NCBI GenBank assembly: GCA_002069605.1
Contig: MWBQ01000218.1
Coordinates: forward strand, 1 to 56,938
Direction: 5' to 3'
DNA from: Candidatus Atribacteria bacterium ADurb.Bin276
GTDB lineage: Bacteria; Atribacterota; Atribacteria; Atribacterales; Atribacteraceae
DNA length: 56,938 nt
The position numbers and the translations under genes are program-made. Below are positions 45,721 to 54,596 of the stretch, in pieces. Below the pieces are notes generated by a model that saw only the letters and a program-made list of their open reading frames with translations, made no database searches and was not told where the DNA came from. The stretch's first letter is position 1, and each line of letters begins with the position of its first letter.

Positions 45721-45734
45721 TGAAATCGGTTGCT
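45721..45734. promoter_or_regulatory. LacI-type operator at the isomerase promoter
   Basis: TGAAATCGGTTGCT, 12 of 14 positions equal to the site at 45500-45513 read on the other strand. It begins 3 bases after the -10 box, the same relative place as in the divergent operon. Confidence 0.65.
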
Positions 45735-45764
45735 TTTTACATCTTGAATAAAGGAGGAATAGTT

Positions 45765-47180
45765 ATGAGTAAAATTGGTGTCATTACTTTTTCCGATGGT
45801 CGCCCTCATGTTCACCAGGAATTATTAGCAATGAATTTAAAATTCCAGGAGAACTTGGTAAAAAAACTTCAACAAGAAGGCCATGAAGTCATTATTGCCG
45901 ATGAGCCTCCTTGGACCAATCAGCTGGCAGTTTCAGCCGGGAAAAAAATGCAGCTTGCTGGAGTTGATTGTACAATTTTTAATTATGCCATTTGGGCTTG
46001 GCCTCATTTTACCGTTTTAGCAGCTCAGTTTGCTCCTGGTCCCTTTCTCTGCCTATCAAATATTAATCCTGGATATCCAGGTTTAGTCGGTATGATGGCC
46101 AGCTCTGGTGCATTGGACAATGTTGGCATTCCTTATACCCGGGTTTCAGGTGATTTAAACCAGGAATCAACCTTTAAAAAGGTAAACTGTTTTATTAAAG
46201 CTGCTACCTGTTTAAAACAAATTCGTGGTGAAACCTTTGGGTGTTTTGGAGGACGTCCAATGGGAATGTATACTGCTACCTCCGGAACCGATTCTTGGAT
46301 GAAAGTATTCGGAATTGATACCGAACATATCGATCAATGGGAAATAGTTCGGCGTTCAGAATTCTTGCTGGCTCAAAACCCGAAAAAAATTGAACAAGCC
46401 TTCCAATGGTGTGAAAAAAATATCGGCTCGATTCAATATGATGGGAAACAATTAACCCCAGAAATTTTAAAAAAGCAAATCGCTTCCTATTATGCAGTTA
46501 AAGAATTATGTCAAGAAATGCATTTAGATTTTTGTGGAATCAAGGGTCAACCTGAGCTCACTAATAATTTTTGTACTATGGATGTCGCTGAAGCTTTTAT
46601 GAATGACCCCTATGATTTCGATGGACCCAAAGAACCTATAGTATGCTCTACCGAAGCAGATATGGACGCAGCTTTAACCATGGAGATCTTTAAAAAATTG
46701 GCCAAAACCCCGGTTCTATTTGCCGATGTTCGTCATTGGCATGATGATTATAAAATTCTGGACTTGTGTAACTCTGGTGAGCACGCCACCTACTTTGCTG
46801 GAGCCAGCTTCGATTATCGCGATAATCTTCCTCGAGTTTCATTGCTTCCTGAAAGTTTCTATTTCCAAGCTGGTGGTGCTGCGGTTCACCATCTTGCCCA
46901 TCCAGGAAAAGTCACCCTGGCTCGATTAGGAAGAAAAAATGGAAATTACTGGATGGCCATTTTAACTGGGGAGTTTCTCCAGTTTGATAAAAAAACCAAC
47001 CAAGAAATCATGGCTCGAACTCAAGCTGAATGGCCTCATGCATTTTGTAAACTTGATACGAGTATTGAGCGTTTTATTGAAAAGTTTCCCTGCAACCACA
47101 TCCATGGAGTATATGGTCATTATGTTGAAGAGCTCAAAATGGTTTGTGAGTTTCTTGGTATTCAATGGGAAATCATTTAG
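45765..47180 (+). CDS. L-fucose/L-arabinose isomerase-like protein
   Basis: A 471-residue protein of the fucose/arabinose isomerase fold. FSDGRPHVH near residue 8, NINPGYPGLVGMMASSGALDNVG near 105, an N-terminal Rossmann-like part and later DVRHWHDDY and AAVHHLAHPGKVTLARLGR, which resembles the C-terminal substrate region. Likely interconverts an aldose and ketose; exact sugar unknown. The start at 45765 has AAAGGAGG ahead; the longer frame begins inside the promoter. Divergent from a sugar importer and sharing its operator. Confidence 0.85.
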   Translation: MSKIGVITFSDGRPHVHQELLAMNLKFQENLVKKLQQEGHEVIIADEPPWTNQLAVSAGKKMQLAGVDCTIFNYAIWAWPHFTVLAAQFAPGPFLCLSNINPGYPGLVGMMASSGALDNVGIPYTRVSGDLNQESTFKKVNCFIKAATCLKQIRGETFGCFGGRPMGMYTATSGTDSWMKVFGIDTEHIDQWEIVRRSEFLLAQNPKKIEQAFQWCEKNIGSIQYDGKQLTPEILKKQIASYYAVKELCQEMHLDFCGIKGQPELTNNFCTMDVAEAFMNDPYDFDGPKEPIVCSTEADMDAALTMEIFKKLAKTPVLFADVRHWHDDYKILDLCNSGEHATYFAGASFDYRDNLPRVSLLPESFYFQAGGAAVHHLAHPGKVTLARLGRKNGNYWMAILTGEFLQFDKKTNQEIMARTQAEWPHAFCKLDTSIERFIEKFPCNHIHGVYGHYVEELKMVCEFLGIQWEII

Positions 47181-47198
47181 CTCAAATCTATATTTTTT

Positions 47199-47237
47199 AA
47201 AAAAGAGCGGGTTCAATAAAAAATCCCGCTCTTTTTT
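47199..47237. terminator. Bidirectional intrinsic terminator
   Basis: Perfect stem AAAAAAGAGCGGG and CCCGCTCTTTTTT with a 13-base loop. T-runs on both strands. Lies between the convergent isomerase-like and phosphomannose-isomerase-like genes. Confidence 0.9.
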
Positions 47238-47254
47238 AAAAATTGATACCAACC

Positions 47255-48457
47255 TTACAATTCCGGCCCAAAGTGTTTTAGTATTACCAGCATACCATTT
47301 TCACTTTGATTGGTAATGGTTATTCCTTCCCGGGCAGCCTTTTGGGTTACAAACAATTCGTCGCTGGTCATTTCTCCAAAACGAATTAAGCTTGGAGCAT
47401 CGATAGATAACGATCCAAACTGACCATGACCCTCAATAGTAATTAAACCATAAGCCCCTTCATCTTTGATGGTAACCGTTTTTCCGGGAAACACTCTTAA
47501 CTCTTTAGCTGAGAAATCGCTGGATTTATAAGATATCCAATATTCCTCATAACCTTCAGATTTCATTTCTTCCACTGGTTTGACTAGCTTGGGTTCGGCA
47601 AATCGGTTTTGATAAAAATCTGGATCAACATTCAAATCCCAATTTATCAAGCTAACGATATAATCAAGATCATTCTTATGCTCTTCGGGAACATTTTTTG
47701 TCAATAACTCCCAGGGTGTTGGAACGTCCCATACCAATGATTGGAACATAGCAAAAACATCCGAACTTCTCTGGGGTTCATAGGTTAACAAAGAGCCAGG
47801 CGCATGAAGAACACCAGGGGGGACATCCCACCCAGTTCCAGGTTTAAGTTTATATGCCCGAGACAAATACAAAATTCCATTATCACCTTTATTCCAATTT
47901 TCTAAACATTTCCTTATATCATCTTTAGTGGTTCCAGGATTAAGACCGAAAAAAGTATAAGGGAACCAGCCACCGTGGTTATTCAGCTGGGCTGGAAAAT
48001 AGTATGACTCTGGTTTCCCCATCGCTCCAACATTAGCGGCTGCCTCATCATCATGATGAAGATGATGAGGGAGGGGTTCCATATTATCAAAAAACTTACT
48101 AAACATTAACCAGCCACCATATTTCTTCATAACATCGGTCCCTAAGATATCATTCCCCATGATATCAATTGCTTCTTTAAGAAGAACTTTTTCTTCTTTA
48201 CGTCCATCTTTAAAATAAATATAGCTTAAACCCTCATCCGGAAGCGTTTCTGGTCCATTATCTGCTTTGGTTGTCGAAGCAAACCAACGTTCGTCAATAC
48301 CGCCTCGATGAGCTCCAAAAGCATAGTAATCATCAGGGTGAAGTTTTAAACGCTTACCTGGAATACAAAATGAGCGAGGAACCCAATTGGGAAATAATCG
48401 AAAGATTCCCTTCCCTTGCTCCAAAGCTTTTTCTACAACTTTTGATGAATTCGTCAT
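47255..48457 (-). CDS. Mannose-6-phosphate isomerase-like cupin protein
   Basis: A 400-residue double-cupin protein. LPHHLHHDDEAA near residue 129 resembles the zinc-binding segment of type I phosphomannose isomerases, and VPPGVLHAPGSLLTYEPQ near 216 the second cupin. Function as a sugar or sugar-phosphate isomerase is inferred. GAGGGAA before the ATG. Last gene downstream of LacI regulator 2 and the RbsABC set, so it probably serves the same sugar pathway. Confidence 0.82.
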   Translation of the reverse strand: MTNSSKVVEKALEQGKGIFRLFPNWVPRSFCIPGKRLKLHPDDYYAFGAHRGGIDERWFASTTKADNGPETLPDEGLSYIYFKDGRKEEKVLLKEAIDIMGNDILGTDVMKKYGGWLMFSKFFDNMEPLPHHLHHDDEAAANVGAMGKPESYYFPAQLNNHGGWFPYTFFGLNPGTTKDDIRKCLENWNKGDNGILYLSRAYKLKPGTGWDVPPGVLHAPGSLLTYEPQRSSDVFAMFQSLVWDVPTPWELLTKNVPEEHKNDLDYIVSLINWDLNVDPDFYQNRFAEPKLVKPVEEMKSEGYEEYWISYKSSDFSAKELRVFPGKTVTIKDEGAYGLITIEGHGQFGSLSIDAPSLIRFGEMTSDELFVTQKAAREGITITNQSENGMLVILKHFGPEL

Positions 48458-48596
48458 AACATTCCCTCTTTTCTATGGTTTCCTTTTTTTGATTATCATC
48501 AAAATATTTACCATAAAATCATATCCTTATTCCATGGGGATAATCATTTTTCCCCAATTTAATCCTCATTAACTGATCGCAGCCCACCTATTATAA

Positions 48597-49598
48597 TTAT
48601 TTGAAAGGACGAGTTGATTCACGGATTATTAAGCTTGGTTCCAAAACAATCCGATTGAGAGTAATTTCTTTCTTGTGTATATGATTCAAGATAATTTGAA
48701 CTGCCCTTTGACACATTTCCTGAAATGGTTGGATAATGGTGGTTAGCGATGGAGTAACCATTTCCGAAGAGCTGATATTATCCATCCCAATTAAGGAAAT
48801 ATCTTCAGGTACACGGATGTGATTTTGGTTGAGCTCTTTGAGGGCTCCAATTGCCATCATATCATTTTGTGCCCAAATTGCCGTAACTTTAATATCATCA
48901 TTTAAAAATTTCTTAATAGCGTAAATCCCCGATTCAAATTTGAAGTCCCCTTCATAGATAAAATCCGGGGGTAAAAGAACTCCATTTTCAGAAAGAATAG
49001 TTTTAAAGCCTTTTAATCGCTCTCGACAAAGAGCAATATTTAATGGACCAGTAATACAAGCAATTTTTTTATGGTTTAAACTGATCAAATGAGAACCAGC
49101 CAAAATCCCGGCTTGATAGTTATTCAGAACAATACTGGGAATATCTTCCTTTTCTAAAAAACGATCAACAACCACAACCGGAATATTGGTTTTCTCAAGA
49201 ATATTAAAAACCCGGCTCTGATCAGAAACTCGAGAAAAAATAATTCCATCGACATTTCTTCGAATCAAACTATCAATAAACCGCTCTTCTTTTTCTGGAT
49301 CTTCTTGAGTATTTCCTAAAATCAAATCGAATCCGTGATCAACAATTTGTTCCTCTACATAATGAATAAAATTGACAAAAGTTTGATGGATAATTTCAGG
49401 AACGACCAAACCAATGATACCTCCACTCCGCATACGAAGACCCTTAGCAAGAAGGTTTGGTTTGTAGTGGAGCTTGCGAATCGCCTTTTCCACTCTCAAG
49501 CGAGTTTCATTGTTTACCGGAATGCTTTTATTAATAACCCTGGAAACAGTTGAAACCGAAACTCCAGCAATTTTTGCTACATCTTTCATCGATGACAT
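48597..49598 (-). CDS. LacI family transcriptional regulator 2
   Basis: A 333-residue repressor with MKDVAKIAGVSVSTVSRVINK as DNA-binding helix-turn-helix, hinge NLLAKGLRMRSGG, and an effector domain from IGLVVPEIIHQTF to LIGMDNISSSEMV. It follows the ribose-type binding protein gene (after a hairpin) and precedes the phosphomannose-isomerase-like gene, so it probably regulates the RbsABC importer; the operator at 53360-53377 is a natural target. Confidence 0.93.
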   Translation of the reverse strand: MSSMKDVAKIAGVSVSTVSRVINKSIPVNNETRLRVEKAIRKLHYKPNLLAKGLRMRSGGIIGLVVPEIIHQTFVNFIHYVEEQIVDHGFDLILGNTQEDPEKEERFIDSLIRRNVDGIIFSRVSDQSRVFNILEKTNIPVVVVDRFLEKEDIPSIVLNNYQAGILAGSHLISLNHKKIACITGPLNIALCRERLKGFKTILSENGVLLPPDFIYEGDFKFESGIYAIKKFLNDDIKVTAIWAQNDMMAIGALKELNQNHIRVPEDISLIGMDNISSSEMVTPSLTTIIQPFQEMCQRAVQIILNHIHKKEITLNRIVLEPSLIIRESTRPFK

Positions 49599-49673
49599 AG
49601 AAGATGACCTAATTTTTGACTTTCTTATTAGAAATTGGTTTTACATTTCAATTATTTAATTATATAAACCCTC

Positions 49674-49717
49674 TCCTCATAGGGGAGGCCATAAGTTTTA
49701 CAGCTCCCCTATGAGGA
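49674..49717 (-). terminator. Hairpin downstream of ribose-type binding protein
   Basis: Arms TCCTCATAGGGGAG and CTCCCCTATGAGGA (14 bases, perfect) with a 16-base loop, 11 bases after the binding-protein stop. No strong T-run; may stabilise the upstream mRNA or reduce read-through to the regulator. Confidence 0.6.
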
Positions 49718-49727
49718 AATGCTTCAT

Positions 49728-50687
49728 CTAAAAGCTTTTTTCTGCTTGATCAAGATTATCTTTAGTGATTACGGCTGGTTCAATTAAAATAACCGAATCT
49801 TCCGGGGTTTTACCATCTTTTACGAAATTATAAAGAATTTCAAAACCGGTTGCCGCTTGTTTCCCAGGAAATTGCTCAATGGTTGCATCAAGAATTCCAT
49901 CACTAATAGATTTCAGTGCATCGGTTAGTGCGTCGAATCCAATCGTAACCACTTCTTGGACGTTGAATTTGGCACTGGCTTGTAAAGCTTCAAGAGCGCC
50001 GAGAATCATTTCATCGTTTGCTCCAAATACTGCATCAATTTCCGGACTGCTCATAATAAAATCTTCCATAACTTGCATGCCATCATCTCGACGGAAATTA
50101 GCAGTTTGAGTCTTTACTGTTATATTTGGATATTGCTTCATAACATCCTGGAATCCAGAACTACGATCAATTGCCGGACCAGCACCTGGAGTACCATAAA
50201 GCTCAATCACGGTTCCTTTGGATTCGCCAAATTTTTTATTCAATTCGGCAACAATAAATTCGGCGGCTTTCTTTCCACCAGTATAGTTGTCTGCGCCCAC
50301 ATGGGCAAGAACCTGTACAGGAACTCCCTCTTTCAATCTGCGATCCACGGTCACCACGGGAATATTAGCTTTATTGAGTGCTTCAACACCAGGAACAACT
50401 GCTTCGACTTCGATTGGAACCAATAATACTCCATTCACTTTTTTAATAACCATATCTTCAATGATTGATATTTGTTTTGAAACTTCATCGTTGGCTTCCA
50501 ATGATACAACATTCACTCCCAATTGGCTGGCCTTATCTTTCACTGCTTGCTCGAGAAAAGCAAACCAGGCAAAGGAAAGAGATGGGAATGAAAGCCCGAT
50601 GGTATATTCTTGAGCAAAAGCTAAAGTTCCAAACAAACAACTAAAAGCCAAGATTGCTACAATGAACAATAATCCAATTTTTTTCAT
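49728..50687 (-). CDS. Ribose/sugar ABC transporter binding protein (RbsB type)
   Basis: A 319-residue periplasmic protein. The start at 50687 gives a clear signal peptide (MKKIGLLFIVAILAF through GTLAFAQE) with GAGGAGG ahead; the longer frame has no ribosome binding site. Type 1 periplasmic fold: IGLSFPSLSFAWFAFLEQAVKDKA, GADNYTGGKKAAEFIV near 138, and GANDEMILGALEAL near 224. Ligand not resolved (ribose, xylose, autoinducer-2 and others share this fold). Third gene of RbsA-RbsC-RbsB order. Confidence 0.93.
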   Translation of the reverse strand: MKKIGLLFIVAILAFSCLFGTLAFAQEYTIGLSFPSLSFAWFAFLEQAVKDKASQLGVNVVSLEANDEVSKQISIIEDMVIKKVNGVLLVPIEVEAVVPGVEALNKANIPVVTVDRRLKEGVPVQVLAHVGADNYTGGKKAAEFIVAELNKKFGESKGTVIELYGTPGAGPAIDRSSGFQDVMKQYPNITVKTQTANFRRDDGMQVMEDFIMSSPEIDAVFGANDEMILGALEALQASAKFNVQEVVTIGFDALTDALKSISDGILDATIEQFPGKQAATGFEILYNFVKDGKTPEDSVILIEPAVITKDNLDQAEKSF

Positions 50688-50832
50688 TTTTATCCTCCTC
50701 TTAGTTTTTTTAAAAAATAAAAAACCTAACTTTTCTTTTTTTATCACCCCCACTTAATTACTAAACTGGTACCGAAAATTTATCTCCTTTCATAGTTGTT
50801 AAAAAAGTGCATCGGTTTTGAAAGTTTATTGA

Positions 50833-51813
50833 TTAAACAGTCCGGAAACGGCGTTTCATTCTATCCATAAGGACCGCAAGAATAATAATTGTTCCCTTGA
50901 CCATCATCTGCCAATAGGGTTGGACTCCTAATAAGTTTAAACCGTTAGAAATAACTCCAATGAGCAATGCTCCAATTAGGGTACCATAAACTCCCCCTTC
51001 GCCACCCATCATACTCGTTCCACCGATAACCACTGAGGCAATAACATCTAATTCATAACCCTGCCCTGCTACCAGTTCTCCAGAATTGAGCCTCGACGTG
51101 AGGATAAGCGCACTTAACCCTGAGAGGGTGCCAAGAATGGTATAGGTGAGAATTTTTACTCGATCAACCATAATACCCGAAAGCAAAGCTGCCTCTTGAT
51201 TCCCTCCGATTGCGTAAATATAACGGCCGAAAACCGTTCTCTTAAGCATAATGCCAAAAATGATAACACATCCTAAAAAAAGAATGACCGGGAAAGGAAT
51301 AGGACCAATCATCCCAGCTCCAATAAAACGGAAAGCGGGACTCATCCCAGAAATTGGTTTCCCCTGAGCGATGAGTAGTGTTGCCCCACGGAAAATACTC
51401 ATTGACCCCAAAGTAACAATAAAGGGATGTATTCCACCTTTAGTGGAAACATATCCATTAAAATACCCAATACCAGCTCCTACAAGTAAAGGAATAACTA
51501 AGCTAAGAAATAAACTTCCGCCCCATTTTACTTGAAAGCCGGCAGCAATAATCCCGGCAAAAGCAACAATAGAACCCACCGATAGATCAATGAGGCCCAA
51601 TAAAATAACTAATGTCATGCCAACTGCCATAACACCGATGATTGAAACCTGTCGAATAACATTGATGATATTGAGGGGATTAAAAAACACTGGATTAAGA
51701 ATTCCAAAAATTACACAGACCACAATAAACACTAAGAGGATCCCAATCTTATCCCAAAAAATAAAAAAACGTTCAACTAATCCCTGATTTTTATCTTCAG
51801 TCAGAGCGTCCAT
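50833..51813 (-). CDS. Sugar ABC transporter permease (RbsC type)
   Basis: A 326-residue CUT2 permease with about ten helices; NVIRQVSIIGVMAVGMTLVILLGLIDLSVGS near residue 51 and the GGNQEAALLSGI loop near 205 are characteristic. AGGAGGGG precedes the ATG, which lies inside the end of the ATPase gene (17-base overlap). Confidence 0.94.
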   Translation of the reverse strand: MDALTEDKNQGLVERFFIFWDKIGILLVFIVVCVIFGILNPVFFNPLNIINVIRQVSIIGVMAVGMTLVILLGLIDLSVGSIVAFAGIIAAGFQVKWGGSLFLSLVIPLLVGAGIGYFNGYVSTKGGIHPFIVTLGSMSIFRGATLLIAQGKPISGMSPAFRFIGAGMIGPIPFPVILFLGCVIIFGIMLKRTVFGRYIYAIGGNQEAALLSGIMVDRVKILTYTILGTLSGLSALILTSRLNSGELVAGQGYELDVIASVVIGGTSMMGGEGGVYGTLIGALLIGVISNGLNLLGVQPYWQMMVKGTIIILAVLMDRMKRRFRTV

Positions 51814-53326
51814 TTAAATGCCCCCCTCCTATTGCCAGTTTTAAAACTTCTTCTTGGTTCGCATTTTGGCGGGTTAAAGTCCCAGTGACCTTCCCTTCTT
51901 TCATAACCAATACCTGATCGCTCATCCCTAAAATTTCTGGTAATTCTGAAGAAACCATCAAGATTGCAGCCCCTCGTTCAATAAGTTTGTTCATTAAGTG
52001 ATAAATTTCAATCTTAGCTCCAACATCAATACCCCGGGTTGGTTCATCAAATAGGTAAATATCGCATTCCCGAGCAAACCATTTACCCAATACCACTTTT
52101 TGTTGATTCCCCCCGGAAAGAAACATGGTTTTTTGATGAAAGGAAGGAGTTTTAATATTCATCATTTGTACCATTTCAGAAGTGATATGATTGAGCTTCG
52201 TATCATCAATAAAACCGCGATTGGATATCTTGGTTAAAGAAGGCAATCCAATGTTATCCGTGACCGATAATAACAATACCAAACCTTGGGTTTTTCTTTC
52301 TTCAGGAAGAAGTGCAATACCCAAATTAATGGCATCATAGGGAGACTGAATGTTAACTTCATCTCCTTTCACAAAAATCTTTCCACCATCTAAAGGATCT
52401 AAGCCATATATGGCACGCAAGAGTTCAGTCCGGCCCGAACCAACCATTCCAGCAATTCCTACGATTTGTCCTTTTTTGAGGGAAAAATTAATATTGTGCA
52501 ACACTCCTTTTCGTTTTAAATTCTCTACTCGTAAAACCTCATCCTTAGCCTGATGATCCATATGGGGGAATTGTTCAACTAACTTCCGGCCCACCATCAT
52601 TTTTATCAAATCATCAATCGTTAACGTAGCAGTATTATTGGTTGCAACATGCTTTCCATCTCTTAAAACTGTCACTCGATCGGAGATAGCAAATATTTCG
52701 TCGAGATGGTGGGAAATATAAATTATGGTTACTCCCTTCGATTTCAGGAACTTGATAATGCGAAATAGTGTTTCAATTTCTTTTTTAGCCAATGCTGCCG
52801 TTGGCTCATCCATTATTAATATTTGAGCGTTGAGAGAAAGTGCTTTTGCAATCTCAACCACCTGTTTTTTAGCCACACCTAAAGTTCCAACTTTAGCATC
52901 AATCTCAACATCCACTTCAAGAAAATCAATGAGCTTTTGGGCTTCTTCTCTCATCTTTTTCCAATCAATAAATCCTCGCTCGTTGCGAATGTGGTGACCC
53001 ATAAAGATGTTCTCAGCGACCGTCAAGGCAGGTATTAAATTCAATTCTTGATAAATAGCTGCAATTCCATTTCGAAGTGCTTCATGAGGATTTTGGTAAT
53101 CAATTAGTTTCCCCTGAAAAAGAATACTTCCGGATGTTTTTTGGTAAACACCGGTAACAATTTTTATTAAAGTTGACTTCCCCGCCCCATTTTCTCCAAC
53201 TAAAGCATGAACTTCTCCCTTTAATACATCGAAACTAACACTGTCAAGAGCCAATACACCTGGAAAGCGTTTAGTTACATTTTCAAACTGTAAAATACTG
53301 TCGCCATTATTGATTGTCTTATCCAT
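51797..53326 (-). CDS. Sugar ABC transporter ATPase (RbsA type, double NBD)
   Basis: A 509-residue protein with two nucleotide-binding domains. First: Walker A GENGAGKST near residue 47, LGVAKKQVVEIAKAL signature, Walker B ILIMDEPTAAL. Second: GMVGSGRTE near 295, LSGGNQQKVVLGKWF near 404 and YLFDEPTRGIDVGA. First gene of the RbsA-RbsC-RbsB set; GGAGAAAG before the ATG. Confidence 0.95.
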   Translation of the reverse strand: MDKTINNGDSILQFENVTKRFPGVLALDSVSFDVLKGEVHALVGENGAGKSTLIKIVTGVYQKTSGSILFQGKLIDYQNPHEALRNGIAAIYQELNLIPALTVAENIFMGHHIRNERGFIDWKKMREEAQKLIDFLEVDVEIDAKVGTLGVAKKQVVEIAKALSLNAQILIMDEPTAALAKKEIETLFRIIKFLKSKGVTIIYISHHLDEIFAISDRVTVLRDGKHVATNNTATLTIDDLIKMMVGRKLVEQFPHMDHQAKDEVLRVENLKRKGVLHNINFSLKKGQIVGIAGMVGSGRTELLRAIYGLDPLDGGKIFVKGDEVNIQSPYDAINLGIALLPEERKTQGLVLLLSVTDNIGLPSLTKISNRGFIDDTKLNHITSEMVQMMNIKTPSFHQKTMFLSGGNQQKVVLGKWFARECDIYLFDEPTRGIDVGAKIEIYHLMNKLIERGAAILMVSSELPEILGMSDQVLVMKEGKVTGTLTRQNANQEEVLKLAIGGGHLNGRSD

Positions 53327-53359
53327 ATTCTTTCTCCACTATAAATACTCCTTTAAGTT

Positions 53360-53377
53360 TTTGAAATCGTTTTCAAA
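53360..53377. promoter_or_regulatory. LacI-type operator in RbsABC leader
   Basis: TTTGAAATCGTTTTCAAA, a CG-centred palindrome with one mismatch, about 22-40 bases after the likely start site. Shares the half site TGAAATCG with the operators at 45500 and 45721. Confidence 0.7.
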
Positions 53378-53405
53378 GTAAAATCAAAAAAATATTCTTT
53401 TTACT

Positions 53406-53434
53406 ATTCTATATTCTCTTCTTATTTTTATCAA
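53406..53434 (-). promoter_or_regulatory. Promoter of the RbsABC-type operon
   Basis: Minus strand TTGATA (53429-53434), 17-base spacer, TAGAAT (53406-53411). Lies about 80 bases upstream of the ATPase start, with a LacI-type operator downstream. Confidence 0.6.
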
Positions 53435-53507
53435 TTTCATTTTGACTTTTACTTTCAAATAAAATAAATTGGATTGTTTCTCAAATTTTTATCATCTTTT
53501 TCAGTTC

Positions 53508-53536
53508 TTGACAAGGCTTATGAAATACGCTATTTT
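53508..53536 (+). promoter_or_regulatory. Promoter of the tRNA pair
   Basis: Consensus TTGACA (53508-53513), 17-base spacer and TATTTT (53531-53536), ending 14 bases before the first tRNA. Confidence 0.65.
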
Positions 53537-53550
53537 ATATTTTGCCCTTC

Positions 53551-53639
53551 GCCGAAGTGGCGGAACTTGGCAGACGCGCTGGATTCAGGTTCCAGTGAGT
53601 TTAACGCTCGTGGGGGTTCAAATCCCCCCTTCGGCACCA
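53551..53639 (+). tRNA. tRNA-Leu (anticodon CAG)
   Basis: Class II tRNA. Acceptor GCCGAAG pairs with CTTCGGC, the anticodon loop TTCAGGT holds CAG inside a CTGGA/TCCAG stem, a long variable arm follows, and the T arm is GGGGGTTCAAATCCCCC. The 3' ACCA is encoded. Confidence 0.96.
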
Positions 53640-53642
53640 GAT

Positions 53643-53717
53643 GCGCGATTAACTCAGCGGTAGAGTGCCATCCTCACACGGTGGAAGTCGCTGGTTCGAA
53701 CCCAGCATCGCGCACCA
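53643..53717 (+). tRNA. tRNA-Val (anticodon CAC)
   Basis: Acceptor GCGCGAT pairs with ATCGCGC, discriminator A and encoded CCA. Anticodon loop CTCACAC in a CCATC/GGTGG stem; T arm CTGGTTCGAACCCAG. Three bases separate it from tRNA-Leu, so the two are co-transcribed. A T8 run follows the CCA. Confidence 0.96.
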
Positions 53718-53888
53718 TTTTTTTTAAAGTAAAATCCTCGGTTTGATTTATTTTAAAATAAGTCTTTTCTTTCAATTAACTTATTTGTTGCCGGCCATTC
53801 AGTTCAATTTCTAAAAATTAAGAAGTTATTGGATAATTTTACATTCGTTTGAATTATCATTAGTCTTATTTCCTAATATACCTTTAAG

Positions 53889-54269
53889 ATGGAATTCAGG
53901 ATGAAAAAAAATAGAAGCGATTTGGAAATTCAAATAAGCTCGACTCTTGTCCAGTTTGAAAAAGAATACATGGGAAGAGGTCCGGTTGATATAAAGACCT
54001 ATCTTTTTGATGATATCGTTTTTATACGTTTGAAAGGTGTGCTCACCAAAGCTGAAACACAATTAGCTTCGGGCGGGAGTAAGGACAACCGCGATTTAAT
54101 AAAACGGGTCCGCATTGAGCTTTTAGAAAAAGGGAGACCACTTTTGGAAGCTATTATTGAAAATATCCTGAATCGAAAAGTAGTGAGCTTACATACCGAT
54201 ATTAGCACCCGTACTGGTGAGCGGTTGATAATCTTTACCTTAAATGAACCACTGAATGATCTGTTTTAA
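53889..54269 (+). CDS. DUF2294 (MpsC-like) protein
   Basis: A 126-residue protein matching DUF2294: LVQFEKEYMGRGPVDIKTYLFDDIVFIRLKGVLTKAE in the middle and VSLHTDISTRTGERLIIFTL at the C-terminus. The family has been linked to membrane-potential or bicarbonate-related transport in Firmicutes, but function is not settled. The ribosome binding site is weak; either 53889 or the ATG at 53901 could be used. Confidence 0.8.
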   Translation: MEFRMKKNRSDLEIQISSTLVQFEKEYMGRGPVDIKTYLFDDIVFIRLKGVLTKAETQLASGGSKDNRDLIKRVRIELLEKGRPLLEAIIENILNRKVVSLHTDISTRTGERLIIFTLNEPLNDLF

Positions 54270-54415
54270 AATTAACTTGGTGAATTTATATCTCCTCCTG
54301 TAAATCCCCACAACCTGAGTCTAATTTTTTACCAATTCAACTTTTCCCTTTTTCAAGAAAATTAAAAATATTAATTTTTGCACCTCCTCGTTATTTTCCT
54401 TTTTTTTCATAAACA
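54270..54415. other. Gap before the leader promoter
   Basis: AT-rich sequence after the DUF2294 gene with no gene or clear hairpin seen; it ends at the TTGACA box at 54416. Confidence 0.5.
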
Positions 54416-54444
54416 TTGACAGTCATTATCAGAATGAGTAAAAT
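54416..54444 (+). promoter_or_regulatory. Consensus promoter of the structured leader
   Basis: TTGACA (54416-54421), 17-base spacer, TAAAAT (54439-54444). Predicted start near 54451. Confidence 0.75.
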
Positions 54445-54450
54445 AACCAC

Positions 54451-54535
54451 TTAAATCGGTGGAACATTAAGAGTATTGGTGTTTCACATAAAGAATGATA
54501 CAGCCGGAAGCCAAAGAGTATTAATGACGATTTGG
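54451..54535 (+). promoter_or_regulatory. Candidate riboswitch/attenuator leader
   Basis: About 85 nt between promoter and terminator. The 5' end AAATCG (54453-54458) can pair with CGATTT (54528-54533), a P1-like closing stem. CCAAA (54511-54515) can instead pair with TTTGG (54531-54535), and CAGCC (54501-54505) with GGCTG in the terminator 5' arm (54540-54544), giving alternative folds. A motif AAGAGTATT occurs twice. I do not recognise a known riboswitch class. Confidence 0.5.
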
Positions 54536-54582
54536 AAAGGGCTGGGGTTAAGCTATAACTCCAGTCCTTTTTTATTTTAAAA
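54536..54582 (+). terminator. Strong intrinsic terminator ahead of the P-loop gene
   Basis: 15-base stem (AAAGGGCTGGGGTTA with TAACTCCAGTCCTTT, G-U pairs allowed), 5-base loop and T-rich tail. It lies inside the leader, 15 bases before the ATG of the next gene, so read-through must be controlled. Confidence 0.85.
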
Positions 54583-54596
54583 AAAGGAGCAGTAAA

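Noticed and set aside
45717-45764. Longer start of the isomerase-like gene
   Set aside because: It lies within the -10 box and operator; the ATG at 45765 has a strong AAAGGAGG and matches the family N-terminus.
53826-54062. Minus-strand frame opposite the DUF2294 gene
   Set aside because: The plus-strand protein matches a known family over its whole length; the antisense frame has no motif.
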